From: Colwellia sp.
GTDB lineage: Bacteria > Pseudomonadota > Gammaproteobacteria > Enterobacterales > Alteromonadaceae
Reading direction: 5' to 3'
Length of the DNA stretch: 64,000 bases
Assembly: GCF_013214175.1 (NCBI RefSeq)
Contig: NZ_JABSPA010000008.1
Span: 1 to 64,000 of the forward strand
In this document: one piece after another, positions 32,988 to 40,539 of the stretch
How the letters are laid out: the number at the start of each line of letters is the position of its first letter
Position numbering within the stretch: position 1 is the stretch's first letter
Position numbers and translations under genes: made by a program
Notes under the pieces: generated by a model
The model's database searches: none
The model's input: the letters and a program-made list of their open reading frames with translations, nothing else
Told to the model about the DNA's origin: nothing

Positions 32988-33459
32988 ATCTTACTAACTC
33001 TGACGCTAGAATGCTTTACAGGGATGTTATCCAGCTTATTTAGCTGGTGAAACAAGTGTTAAAACCTAAACCGTGACCTTCCTTTCACCCTTATTCATAA
33101 AATAAATAGCCAAATACTACACCGAATCTCACTAACCCCTTATAGAATGGCACTTTCACGCAAAAAAACAACAAATAAAAACCATAAATAACATCACCTT
33201 AACCACATAATACCTTGAACATAGTCTTGTAATACTGGTTAAATGTTATTACTACCCTGTCTAACTCATAAGTAAAACCGATTGATAACGCCTTATTGAT
33301 AGATTAAATCCACTATCTTTTTATTGACTTATGTGATAAGCTATGTTAAGTGATTTATTAAAGCGCCTAACGGATTTATTACTTCCATCCCTGTGTTGTT
33401 GCAAGTGTCCTGCTTTCCAGTAACCAAACTATAATAATGTAAAAGGTAAACCATAACTT
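32988..33459. other. Non-coding stretch in the element
   Basis: 472 bp between the recombinase and the next gene. A small hairpin CCAGCTTATTTAGCTGG lies at 33031-33047 without a T-run. No gene supported; it should hold the promoter of the following gene. Confidence 0.35.
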
Positions 33460-34530
33460 ATGGCTCGTATACTTAATACGGTCGTTTGCTGTGTATGCCA
33501 TGTAAACTTCAAAACCTCTTCTAGCAAGTTCACCGAATGTCCTGCTTGTCGTGATACCACACGAAAGAATACGTTGATAACCAACTTCCCCAAATCATCT
33601 TTTGGAAAGTGGCTGGTTCACCGCATTAGTCAAAGTGGTACCTTCAAAGTTATGTCTAGCGGTGTTACTCATTCCTCGTTAAGTGAACTCTACCTACTAT
33701 GGAAAGCCAGAAGACGCTATAGCCAAAGCTCTTACTGTCACATTAGTGATGAATGGGCTTCTAAGTTATCGCTTCACCTTTGCCACCTATACCCGTTAAA
33801 AGGTTCTGTAGGGTGCGTAGGCGAACTGACCACTAGAAACCTAGTGATAGCACCATCCACATTAAATAATCAGTTCAAGAATACTGTATTCAACACTGGC
33901 TATTATGTGAAATCCAACTCTACCCTAACCATCAAGCAAGCTAAGAAAATGCTTATTACTCGGTATGGTGCAGAGGTCTTGAAGTTTCAACAGGAACACA
34001 ACTTACTACCTGTGAACAAAAAACCAATAGCTACTTCATTCAGTATAACTGAGCAGGAGTACACTTTAATCACTATCGCAATAATGGAAGCTACCAGATT
34101 AGGTATAGAAGTCTTTCAGGATGATGACAGTGACACCATTTTTAATAGAATCTTAAAAGGAGCCTCTACAATGAACACCATACACACTAAAGCACCAGCA
34201 ACACTATCACCAGACGAATGTGATGAGGTTAGGTTGTGGTCTACGCACCATAAAGTAAAAGAGTTTTGCGATAAACAGTTATCACTTTATTACTTCTTAT
34301 CCACCAATGACGATAGGTTTAACTATGTGACCATGCGTGACAAGAACTTTAGTAAAGAAGCGTTGCTGGACTTGGAATCAAGTGGACTGTTACGTGACAC
34401 ATTAATCAATACTTTTGAGAGTGCTGCTATAGGTCAACGGCTTTATACTTTTATAGTAAATGCTTGGACTAGCTTTAACCCTGACAGGCTCCATAAAAAC
34501 AGTAAGTTTGTCGAGAGTGACGAGTTCTGA
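33460..34530 (+). CDS. Element-encoded protein with N-terminal zinc ribbon, function unknown
   Basis: 356 residues, no signal peptide. N-terminus CCVCHVNF (Cys11, Cys13) and CPAC (Cys27, Cys30) form a likely zinc ribbon. The segment LHLCHLYPLKGSVGCVGEL followed by TTRNLVIAPSTLNN (about 106-137) has the C-H-x-x-P-x-x-G ... N-L-V spacing loosely seen in HNH/treble-clef nucleases, which is only a suggestion. The C-terminal half is charged and helical. AAAGGT lies upstream of the ATG at a rather long distance. Lying between the two recombinase genes, it is probably a maintenance or accessory factor of the element. Confidence 0.55.
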   Translation: MARILNTVVCCVCHVNFKTSSSKFTECPACRDTTRKNTLITNFPKSSFGKWLVHRISQSGTFKVMSSGVTHSSLSELYLLWKARRRYSQSSYCHISDEWASKLSLHLCHLYPLKGSVGCVGELTTRNLVIAPSTLNNQFKNTVFNTGYYVKSNSTLTIKQAKKMLITRYGAEVLKFQQEHNLLPVNKKPIATSFSITEQEYTLITIAIMEATRLGIEVFQDDDSDTIFNRILKGASTMNTIHTKAPATLSPDECDEVRLWSTHHKVKEFCDKQLSLYYFLSTNDDRFNYVTMRDKNFSKEALLDLESSGLLRDTLINTFESAAIGQRLYTFIVNAWTSFNPDRLHKNSKFVESDEF

Positions 34531-34556
34531 AAAAGTGTTTGTAAAAGAGGTTACTA

Positions 34557-34673
34557 TTGTCAAATAATGGTAACTATCCCTCTACAGGTCTTATTCACAT
34601 TGGACTTAAGGTGGTACAAAAACCTGACTTTTACATTTTCAGTGTAACCTTACCACCACAACCCCCTAACTAA
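34557..34673 (+). CDS. Possible small ORF (TTG start)
   Basis: 38 codons from TTG, with AAAAGAGG six bases upstream, directly after the 356-residue gene. Encodes NNGNYPSTGLIHIGLKVVQK and continues to PPQPPN. No recognised domain. Ends at a TAA that abuts the next ATG, which hints at coupled small genes. Weak evidence. Confidence 0.3.
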   Translation: MSNNGNYPSTGLIHIGLKVVQKPDFYIFSVTLPPQPPN

Positions 34674-34808
34674 ATGGATAACCAGCTAGTGACAGAAGAC
34701 TCTACCACCTTCACCAAAATCACTTACCAAGGACGGTTACTGGTTATCAACCTAAGCGACTACCCCATGAGATCGCTTATACCCCACACAGATAGCATTA
34801 CCAATTAA
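34674..34808 (+). CDS. Possible small ORF
   Basis: 44 residues, ATG immediately after the preceding TAA. Protein begins MDNQLVTEDSTTFTKITYQG and contains RLLVINLSDYPMRSL. The pattern of a short beta-rich peptide is not diagnostic. May be a small regulator of the element or chance. Confidence 0.3.
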   Translation: MDNQLVTEDSTTFTKITYQGRLLVINLSDYPMRSLIPHTDSITN

Positions 34809-35085
34809 ATTCAATCACTTATGGTACGGGGGTATAGCTGGACTAATCGACTTGTCATGGTTATCCCGCGTTTAGTTGTATTTACTTAAACTGCGTTTTA
34901 CAAACACCTCTTTTCTAGACGATAGCCAGCCACACCCCTTATAAACAAAGAACTTTGATTTAATAGTGACCAAGGTGGATTGCGTTTTACTGTGCTTTAC
35001 TATAGTTGAATGATGTTTTACTTTACATGCCATACAAGAAAAGCACTAAGCTAATAGCACTTTCCAAAAAATCCCCAGATGAATT

Positions 35086-35649
35086 CTATGAACCTGCTTT
35101 TTTCATCTTGTAGAACTGACCACGACTTAAGCCAATCAATTCCAAAGCACGACTAGCAGACTTACCAGCCTCTATAAGCTCATTCACTTCCTTAAACTTT
35201 CTAACTGTTTCAGGTGACTGTTTACGACCAGTATACTTACCATCAGCTTTAGCAGTAGCAATACCAATCCTCTGCTTTTCAAGCATTTCAACACGCATCA
35301 TTTCAGCTACGCCAGCTAAGGTAGTCAAAATCATCTTACCTGAACTACTGGTAACATCTACACCACCTAAAGCATGAATGAATAACTTAATGCCATTGTC
35401 CTTACAGTAGTCTGCAAAGTCTAATACATGCTGAACCTTACGGCCTAAACGTGAAATGTCATAACAGATAACAGTATCACCAGATTTCAAGTTATCAACC
35501 ATACTATTAAAGGCTGGTCTATCCATGTCCTTACCACTACGCTTATCAGTGAACACCATGTCAGTATCGCCATAGTGCTTTTTAAGCTCAGCTACCTGTT
35601 GCTCTACGTTCTGTTCTTCTGTTGATGTTCTTGCATAAATGCACTTCAT
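35086..35649 (-). CDS. Small serine recombinase (resolvase/invertase family)
   Basis: 187 residues. KCIYARTSTEEQNVEQQ carries Tyr5-x-Arg7-x-Ser9, the catalytic Ser. ICYDISRLGRKVQHVLDF holds the conserved R-L-G-R. LTTLAGVAEMMRVEMLEKQR is the dimer helix, and the C-terminal SASRALELIGLSRGQFYKM is a helix-turn-helix DNA-binding domain. This is the complete size of a Tn3-type resolvase or DNA invertase. It is the only minus-strand gene in the element. A role in dimer resolution, inversion or self-regulation is possible; no invertible segment was seen. Confidence 0.88.
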   Translation of the reverse strand: MKCIYARTSTEEQNVEQQVAELKKHYGDTDMVFTDKRSGKDMDRPAFNSMVDNLKSGDTVICYDISRLGRKVQHVLDFADYCKDNGIKLFIHALGGVDVTSSSGKMILTTLAGVAEMMRVEMLEKQRIGIATAKADGKYTGRKQSPETVRKFKEVNELIEAGKSASRALELIGLSRGQFYKMKKAGS

Positions 35650-36046
35650 TCTTACCTGCCTAACTGTCCACTAATCAATGACCCAAAGTATACAGTTCAT
35701 TTTAAGTCCACTCTACGAGTATAATGTACAGTTTTGTAACTGATACAGATGTATTCTAAGGGCGTGGTTATAATGGACACATCATTCAAGGTAAAGGTTA
35801 ATTGGATTTCAAAAATGCTACGGAAAGTTAGACAAATACCTTATACGGACTAAGTACCATTACCCTTGCGCAGGGATTTTCCTGTATGGATGATGGGGTC
35901 TATTTAAATAGAAGCCAACCTGAGTAATTAGAAAATAAGGCTTTGACAAAGAGCAACTAACACCTTGTTTACTGAAAGATTACCCCCCAAGTTAGAAAGT
36001 AATGTGATAGCGTACAGCTAATAGTATTTACTAAGTAGGATTACCC
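35650..36046. other. Non-coding stretch in the element
   Basis: 397 bp between divergent genes, so it should contain both promoters and possibly the site bound by the small recombinase. A short stem CCCTTGCGCAGGG is visible near 35866. No gene supported. Confidence 0.35.
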
Positions 36047-36940
36047 ATGAGTCAAGTTACCTTTAACCAGTTGTTAGATGATGTACCTTTATACACACCT
36101 GTTGAGGTTTCAGGTTTTCTTTGTGACGACACTGTAAAGCAACAGACATCAAGCTTTACCCCTGCAGGGTACACGCCAGCACCATTCAAAACCACTAGAG
36201 TGTCAGGCACATTAAAGCCGAGCCTATACTGTGGCTCTGATGGCTGTAATAACTATACTTACTTCGAGATTCTAACCACTTCAGAACAGCACCTAATACT
36301 AGCAAACACAGCAATACACAGATTAGCTTATAGATGCTGCAATTGTGAACAAAAGAGTTATGAGTTTTACCTTGAGATTACCCCCTCAGTGAGTGGAGAT
36401 GCAGACAATAACACTATCTTCAAAATACAAAAAGTAGGTCAACAACCACGCCACGGTAAGGCTATCCCTAAAAAAGCATCTAAGCTTATTGGCAAGGAAA
36501 GAAATCTGTTCTTCAAAGGTTCAATTAGTGAAAACCAAGGTATGGGAATTGGTGCATTCTCTTACTACCGCAGAGTGATAGATTCACAAAAAGACAAAAT
36601 CTTTGATGAGATTATCAAGGTATTAAACCTAACTACTGGTAACGAAGTCTTAATCCAAGAATTAACAGATGCTAAAGCTGAGACTCAATTCACCAAAGCT
36701 GTAGACAAGATTAAAACTGCTTTACCAGATGGTTTAAAAATAAGTGGTTATGACCCACTGAAACTTCTCTACCAAGCGTTAAGTGAAGGTCTTCACAACC
36801 ATACTGACGAAGAATGCTTAGAGAATGCTCACGACATTAAATTGGTTTTGTTTCAATTCTCAGAAAGATTAGATTCTGCATTGAAAGATGATGCTGAGTT
36901 AAGCAGTGCTATCAATCGACTAGCCAGAAAAGGTAAATAA
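36047..36940 (+). CDS. Element cargo: zinc-ribbon protein of unknown function, operonic with tag
   Basis: 297 residues, soluble, no signal peptide. Cys62-x4-Cys67 (CGSDGC) and RCCNC (Cys97-Cys100) make a probable zinc ribbon. A basic middle (PRHGKAIPKKASKLIGKERN, about 144-163) follows. The C-terminal helical part ends in LYQALSEGLHNHTDEECLEN (about 245-264), a pattern I recall at the C-terminus of many uncharacterised zinc-ribbon proteins. The stop codon is 2 bp before the tag start, so the two are very probably cotranscribed and translationally coupled. Linkage to a DNA repair gene on a mobile element raises defence or maintenance roles, without direct evidence. Confidence 0.6.
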   Translation: MSQVTFNQLLDDVPLYTPVEVSGFLCDDTVKQQTSSFTPAGYTPAPFKTTRVSGTLKPSLYCGSDGCNNYTYFEILTTSEQHLILANTAIHRLAYRCCNCEQKSYEFYLEITPSVSGDADNNTIFKIQKVGQQPRHGKAIPKKASKLIGKERNLFFKGSISENQGMGIGAFSYYRRVIDSQKDKIFDEIIKVLNLTTGNEVLIQELTDAKAETQFTKAVDKIKTALPDGLKISGYDPLKLLYQALSEGLHNHTDEECLENAHDIKLVLFQFSERLDSALKDDAELSSAINRLARKGK

Positions 36941-36942
36941 CA

Positions 36943-37506
36943 ATGTGTGAACGCTGCCCTTGGCTAGATACTACTAAACCTGACTACGTTGCTTATCACG
37001 ATGATGAATGGGGTGTACCTGTTCACGATGATAAAGTAATGTTTGAATTCCTTGTATTAGAATCTGCACAAGCAGGTTTAAGTTGGTACACAATACTTAA
37101 GAAGCGTGACGGTTATCGTAATTTATTTGCTAACTTTGATGTGACCAAGGTATCCAAGTTCACTAGTGATGATGTAGAACGTTTAATGCTAGATGCCTCA
37201 ATAATCCGTAACCGACTTAAGATAGAAGCAGCTATCAACAACGCTAAACGGTTTATTGAAATACAGAATCAATACGGTAGCTTTTGTAAGTTCATCTGGT
37301 CTTACGTTGATAATAAAACCATTGTAAACAGTGTTAATTCAATCGAAGACTACGTTGCTACTTCACCTATCAGTGACCAATTAGCTAAGGACATGAAGAA
37401 GCGTGGGTTTAAGTTTCTTGGTTCAACTACCCTGTATTCGCACCTACAAGCAACAGGATTGATAAACGACCATTTAAATAAATGTTTTAGAAAAGCAGTT
37501 GTTTAG
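36943..37506 (+). CDS. tag: 3-methyladenine DNA glycosylase I, element-borne complete copy
   Basis: 187 residues, the same length as the Escherichia coli enzyme. Motifs: CPWLDTTKPDYVAYHDDEWG near the start (Glu and Tyr region of the base-binding pocket), ESAQAGLSWYTILKKRDGYR (helix-hairpin-helix region) and KKRGFKFLGSTTLYSHLQ at the end, with Cys4 plus the C-terminal Cys/His as likely zinc ligands. It excises 3-methyladenine from alkylated DNA. About two-thirds identical by eye to the broken host copy, so it is a homologue from another lineage rather than a recent duplicate. Placed at the right end of the element, it replaces the function lost on insertion. Confidence 0.93.
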   Translation: MCERCPWLDTTKPDYVAYHDDEWGVPVHDDKVMFEFLVLESAQAGLSWYTILKKRDGYRNLFANFDVTKVSKFTSDDVERLMLDASIIRNRLKIEAAINNAKRFIEIQNQYGSFCKFIWSYVDNKTIVNSVNSIEDYVATSPISDQLAKDMKKRGFKFLGSTTLYSHLQATGLINDHLNKCFRKAVV

Positions 37507-37520
37507 ACCATTTAATAATG

Positions 37521-37549
37521 ATTACCCACTATAAGCCTCGGGGTTGATT
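37521..37549. other. attR junction of the tag-inserted element
   Basis: Element sequence ACCCACTAT, core AAG (37533-37535), then host sequence CCTCGGGGTTGATT. Host tag resumes in the frame lost at 31454. Confidence 0.75.
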
Positions 37550-37633
37550 AATGACCATAGTAATGACTGTACAAGAAAACAAGAGATTATAGACAGTTAC
37601 CAAGCTCTAGGTCTAAAGTGGCGGCAATGTTAA
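37533..37633 (+). pseudogene. tag: Native tag gene, 3' fragment
   Basis: In the frame continuing from the fragment at 30935 this reads ASGLINDHSNDCTRKQEI and on to a TAA at 37631-37633. The element-borne enzyme has ATGLINDHLNKC at the same place. The fragment is 33 codons long and has a longer tail than the element copy. It is separated from its 5' part by the whole element. Confidence 0.82.
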
Positions 37634-37885
37634 CTAGCTTACCTCTGGGTTAGCAGGTTAAACAATGAATTGGTAAATGGCATTATCCCTTGTTACAAAA
37701 TAAAACATAATATTGCCACTTTTAAACAAAGCAAAGCGTAGTATTTTAAAAATCACCATGCCATAATATGTCATAAGGAATTAAGTTAGTGTAAGTCAGT
37801 TATTCAGTTAAATAAGAGTAAAAACTTGAACTTATCTAAAATGACCTTATCTATATAACTAGAATTAAATTCTTAAGGAAGTTTT

Positions 37886-38554
37886 ATGCAATCTAATATG
37901 GGTTTTCAAACGGCGAGCCACAGTTCGGCGATAGAAATTAATAAAGTATTGAAAAATACTTACATGTTGTTATCTATGACACTAGCGTTTAGTGCCGTAA
38001 CAGCAGGCATTTCAATGGCAATGAACCTACCATCCGGTGCTGCGCTTGTTATGACGTTAGTGGCTTTTGGTTTAATGTTTGTTGTTAACAAAAAAGCTGA
38101 TTCAGCCAGCGGCATCTATTGGATTTTTGCTTTTACCGGTTTAATGGGCGCTTCTTTAGGGCCAATGTTAAGTGCTTACGCGGCAATGCCTGGTGGCGGC
38201 GCGTTAATTATGCAAGCTCTTGGCGGCACAGCATTAATATTTTTTGCACTTTCAGGTTATGCACTAACCAGTAAAAAAGACTTCTCATTTATGGGCGGCT
38301 TCTTAATGGTAGGTATGATTGTGGCGTTAGTAGCAATGGTTGCTAATATCTTCTTTCAAATTCCAGCGCTTTCTTTAGCTATCAGTGCAGCAATCATTAT
38401 GATTATGTCTGGCTTAATCTTATTTGATACTAGCCGTATTATTAATGGTGGCGAACGTAACTATATTCGCGCAACTATTTCATTATACTTAAGTATCTAT
38501 AACATTTTTGTACACTTACTTATGTTATTAGGTGTATTAGGCAACGATGATTAG
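37886..38554 (+). CDS. Bax inhibitor-1 / YccA family membrane protein
   Basis: 222 residues with seven hydrophobic helices and an acidic C-terminus, as in the BI-1/YccA/YbhL family. HSSAIEINKVLKNTYMLLSM precedes the first helix; the family signature region TSRIINGGERNYIRATISLY leads into the last helix. Members act in the inner membrane, modulating FtsH or leaking calcium or protons; which applies here is unknown. Ribosome site AAGGAAG. First intact host gene after the element. Confidence 0.88.
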   Translation: MQSNMGFQTASHSSAIEINKVLKNTYMLLSMTLAFSAVTAGISMAMNLPSGAALVMTLVAFGLMFVVNKKADSASGIYWIFAFTGLMGASLGPMLSAYAAMPGGGALIMQALGGTALIFFALSGYALTSKKDFSFMGGFLMVGMIVALVAMVANIFFQIPALSLAISAAIIMIMSGLILFDTSRIINGGERNYIRATISLYLSIYNIFVHLLMLLGVLGNDD

Positions 38555-38576
38555 TTAACACTAAAAAACTTGTCTT

Positions 38577-38607
38577 AAAAAGAGTTATAATCATTTATAC
38601 TCTTTTA
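38577..38607. terminator. Hairpin after the BI-1 gene
   Basis: Arms AAAAAGAGTTATAA / TTATACTCTTTT with one mismatch, loop TCAT, A-run on one side and T-run on the other. Followed closely by a second hairpin. Confidence 0.6.
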
Positions 38608-38615
38608 CAAACAAA

Positions 38616-38643
38616 GAGCCTCGCAATTGCGGGGTTTTTTTTA
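38616..38643 (+). terminator. Intrinsic terminator after the BI-1 gene
   Basis: Stem CCTCGC / GCGGGG with loop AATT, followed by eight T. It separates the BI-1 gene from the tus operon. Confidence 0.8.
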
Positions 38644-38696
38644 CTCTTCTTTACCCTTATATTGCCGTTTCTATCTATTTATAGTTTGGATGTGTT

Positions 38697-39065
38697 GTGA
38701 AAACTCTTGCTGTAGTAATAACTACTCCCCCTTATAGCCACTTAACAATTACCGCGTTAACTTATGTCGAGGCGGCATTAGTGGCTGGCATTAATGTTAT
38801 TGGTGTGTTCTTTTACCAAGATGGCGTGATGCATGCCAATGAAGACATTAGTATTGCTAGTGATGAATACCAAGCTATTGCGCACTGGCAACGACTACAG
38901 CAGCAATATCAGTTACCCCTGCATATTTGCATTACCGCTGCAGAAAAGCGTGGTATAGCTTGTGATGCGATAGACAATGACAAAATAAATAACGCTTTCA
39001 CTGTCTCAGGTTTAGGTGAGTTAGTTGAACTAACAACAAAAGCTTCACGCTTGGTACAGTTTTAA
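38697..39065 (+). CDS. tusD: Sulfurtransferase complex subunit TusD
   Basis: 122 residues, GTG start with TTGGATG upstream. DsrE-like fold: KTLAVVITTPPYSHLTITAL at the N-terminus, GVFFYQDGV in the middle. Cys84 in KRGIACDAI is the active cysteine that accepts persulfide sulfur. With TusC and TusB it forms the heterohexamer that relays sulfur from TusA to TusE for 2-thiouridine at the tRNA wobble position. The stop codon overlaps the tusC start by one base. Confidence 0.9.
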   Translation: MKTLAVVITTPPYSHLTITALTYVEAALVAGINVIGVFFYQDGVMHANEDISIASDEYQAIAHWQRLQQQYQLPLHICITAAEKRGIACDAIDNDKINNAFTVSGLGELVELTTKASRLVQF

Positions 39066-39460
39066 TGATCTCAATAGAACAACAAAGCTCTTCATCCGCA
39101 CAAGCAAATGGCCTAGCCATTATTAACAGTAAAGCGCCTTTTAGTAGCACCCATGGGAAAGATGCCCTGGATATTGCATTAATATTTGGCTCATTTGAGC
39201 AAAAGGTTTCGCTTTTTTTTCAAGGTGATGGCGTTTATCAGTTAATTGCTGATCAAGATGGCAGCTTACTTGCTATTAAAGATTATTTAAAAACATTTTC
39301 GGCTTTTGAATTTTATGATATTGAAGATATTTATGTTTGTCAGCAATCATTAAGCAATCGTCAACTTGATGAAAATTTTCATATTGATGAGGTAAAAGTA
39401 TTATCTAGCATTGAGTTTAGCGCAGCACTTAACCGTCATCAGCATGTGCTAAGGTTTTAG
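39065..39460 (+). CDS. tusC: Sulfurtransferase complex subunit TusC
   Basis: 131 residues. DsrF-like: AIINSKAPFSSTHGKDALDI, then the segment ALIFGSFEQKVSLFFQGDGV and on to DIEDIYVCQQSLSNR with the usual Cys. A structural partner of TusD and TusB. The TAATG overlap with tusD shows translational coupling. Confidence 0.9.
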   Translation: MISIEQQSSSSAQANGLAIINSKAPFSSTHGKDALDIALIFGSFEQKVSLFFQGDGVYQLIADQDGSLLAIKDYLKTFSAFEFYDIEDIYVCQQSLSNRQLDENFHIDEVKVLSSIEFSAALNRHQHVLRF

Positions 39461-39502
39461 AGTTTTAAGGCTTTATATTTATTTTTATTTAAGGAAACAA
39501 AC

Positions 39503-39799
39503 ATGAGTACTTTACATTTAGTTCGGCAATCGGCTTTTGCTAGTAATGACTTTGCCCAGTGTTTAAGCGTGCTAGATCATCAAGACTCTGTAGTATTAAT
39601 GGACGATGGTTGCTATAACCTTAAACATCCGTTGATGGATAGCTTAATCAAACGAGTTGATGGCTCAGTTAATATCAATGTAGTTGTCAGTCATGCCCAA
39701 GCGAGAGCTATTGAAATCATAACTGCGGTCAAGGCTATTGAAATTAGCGATGTTGTTGAATTAACCTTTACCCATAAAAAAGTGATCACATGGCAATAG
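39503..39799 (+). CDS. tusB: Sulfurtransferase complex subunit TusB
   Basis: 98 residues, DsrH family. [20 protein letters not shown] and LMDDGCYNL are family-like. Third member of the TusBCD complex. Ribosome site AAGGAAAC. Its end overlaps the tusE start by 10 bp. Confidence 0.88.
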   Translation: MSTLHLVRQSAFASNDFAQCLSVLDHQDSVVLMDDGCYNLKHPLMDSLIKRVDGSVNINVVVSHAQARAIEIITAVKAIEISDVVELTFTHKKVITWQ

Positions 39800-40128
39800 C
39801 ACTAACTTTTCAAAACAAAATTATTCCAACAGATAAGCAAGGTTATTTACTTGACCATCTTTTATGGCAGAAAGACTTAGCGCTTGTTATGGCAGAGCAT
39901 GATGATTTTGTGCTGACAGATGCCCATTGGGAAGTGATTGATTTTGTCAGACAGTTTTACCTCACCTATAACACCTCTCCTGCTATCAGGGCATTAACCA
40001 AAGCGATGAAAGCTGAGTTTGGCGAAGCTAAGGCTAGCAGTCGTTATTTGTATAAGTTGTTTCCTGAAGGTCCCGCTAAGCAAGCGACAAAATATGCGGG
40101 TTTACCAAAACCTGCTCGTTGTATTTAA
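39790..40128 (+). CDS. tusE: Sulfur carrier TusE (DsrC family)
   Basis: 112 residues. WLV-type DsrC core with [20 protein letters not shown] and the C-terminal [20 protein letters not shown] ending in ARCI. The penultimate Cys is the persulfide carrier that hands sulfur to MnmA. Here tusE is attached to tusDCB, unlike in Escherichia coli, where it is elsewhere. Confidence 0.92.
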   Translation: MAIALTFQNKIIPTDKQGYLLDHLLWQKDLALVMAEHDDFVLTDAHWEVIDFVRQFYLTYNTSPAIRALTKAMKAEFGEAKASSRYLYKLFPEGPAKQATKYAGLPKPARCI

Positions 40129-40174
40129 GACTGGTAATATTGTCTTAAATACAAAATATACAACAAGTTAATTT

Positions 40175-40372
40175 TTATACTTTAATATTCACGTTAAAGC
40201 CACTGTTACCCGTAGGTGCTTGAACACTATTTATACTTGCCGATTGAATGAGCTGTAACGCCATTTTTCCTTCCGCTACTTGGTTGTTTTTAGCCAGAGC
40301 AGCAGTAAGTAATTCAGCACCCGATGTTGATTGTGCTGCAACAGAAGTATTTTGATTTAAGCTGATAGACAT
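40175..40372 (-). CDS. Putative motility protein, YjfB-like
   Basis: 65 residues. Polar N-terminus, then GKMALQLIQSASINSVQAPT and a final GFNVNIKV. The size and the helical core followed by a short NVNIKV-like tail resemble the small YjfB family annotated as putative motility proteins. No signal peptide. Convergent with tusE. Family assignment is from memory. Confidence 0.5.
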   Translation of the reverse strand: MSISLNQNTSVAAQSTSGAELLTAALAKNNQVAEGKMALQLIQSASINSVQAPTGNSGFNVNIKV

Positions 40373-40476
40373 AGCCCTACTCTCAATATGTTAGTTATCA
40401 ATATATCTATATCGGCAAACCCATTAATTACTTAAGCACTAATTGTTGAATAAGTACTAAAACGAGTTTTGATGAT

Positions 40477-40517
40477 AAAAAAAGGCGCATATTATATTAA
40501 TAATATGCGCCTTTTTA
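40477..40517 (-). terminator. Terminator of the long GAPDH gene
   Basis: Perfect stem GGCGCATATTAT / ATAATATGCGCC with loop ATTA; on the minus strand it is followed by a long T-run. Confidence 0.9.
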
Positions 40518-40539
40518 TTAACTTAGCTTTCGCTAGTTA

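Larger units (their letters stand above)
31452..37535. mobile_element. Tag-targeting serine-recombinase element (about 6.08 kb)
   Basis: The element lies between identical AAG cores at 31452-31454 and 37533-37535; one core plus the interior is 6081 bp. Left and right flanks join to an in-frame tag reading HLQ-ASGLINDHS, as expected for the glycosylase. Cargo: large serine recombinase at the left end, a zinc-ribbon protein, two small possible ORFs, a small serine recombinase on the minus strand, a second zinc-ribbon protein, and a complete tag gene ending 27 bp before the right core. No transposase, phage structural gene or replication gene is recognised. Joining its ends gives a putative attP with CTATA-AGGC-TATAG symmetry. 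Mobility class (integrative element or phage satellite-like) is open. Confidence 0.85.

Noticed and set aside
36943..37506. Recent tandem duplication of the host tag gene
   Set aside because: The two copies differ at about a third of their residues and the second lies inside the element boundaries, so it is imported and not a local duplicate.
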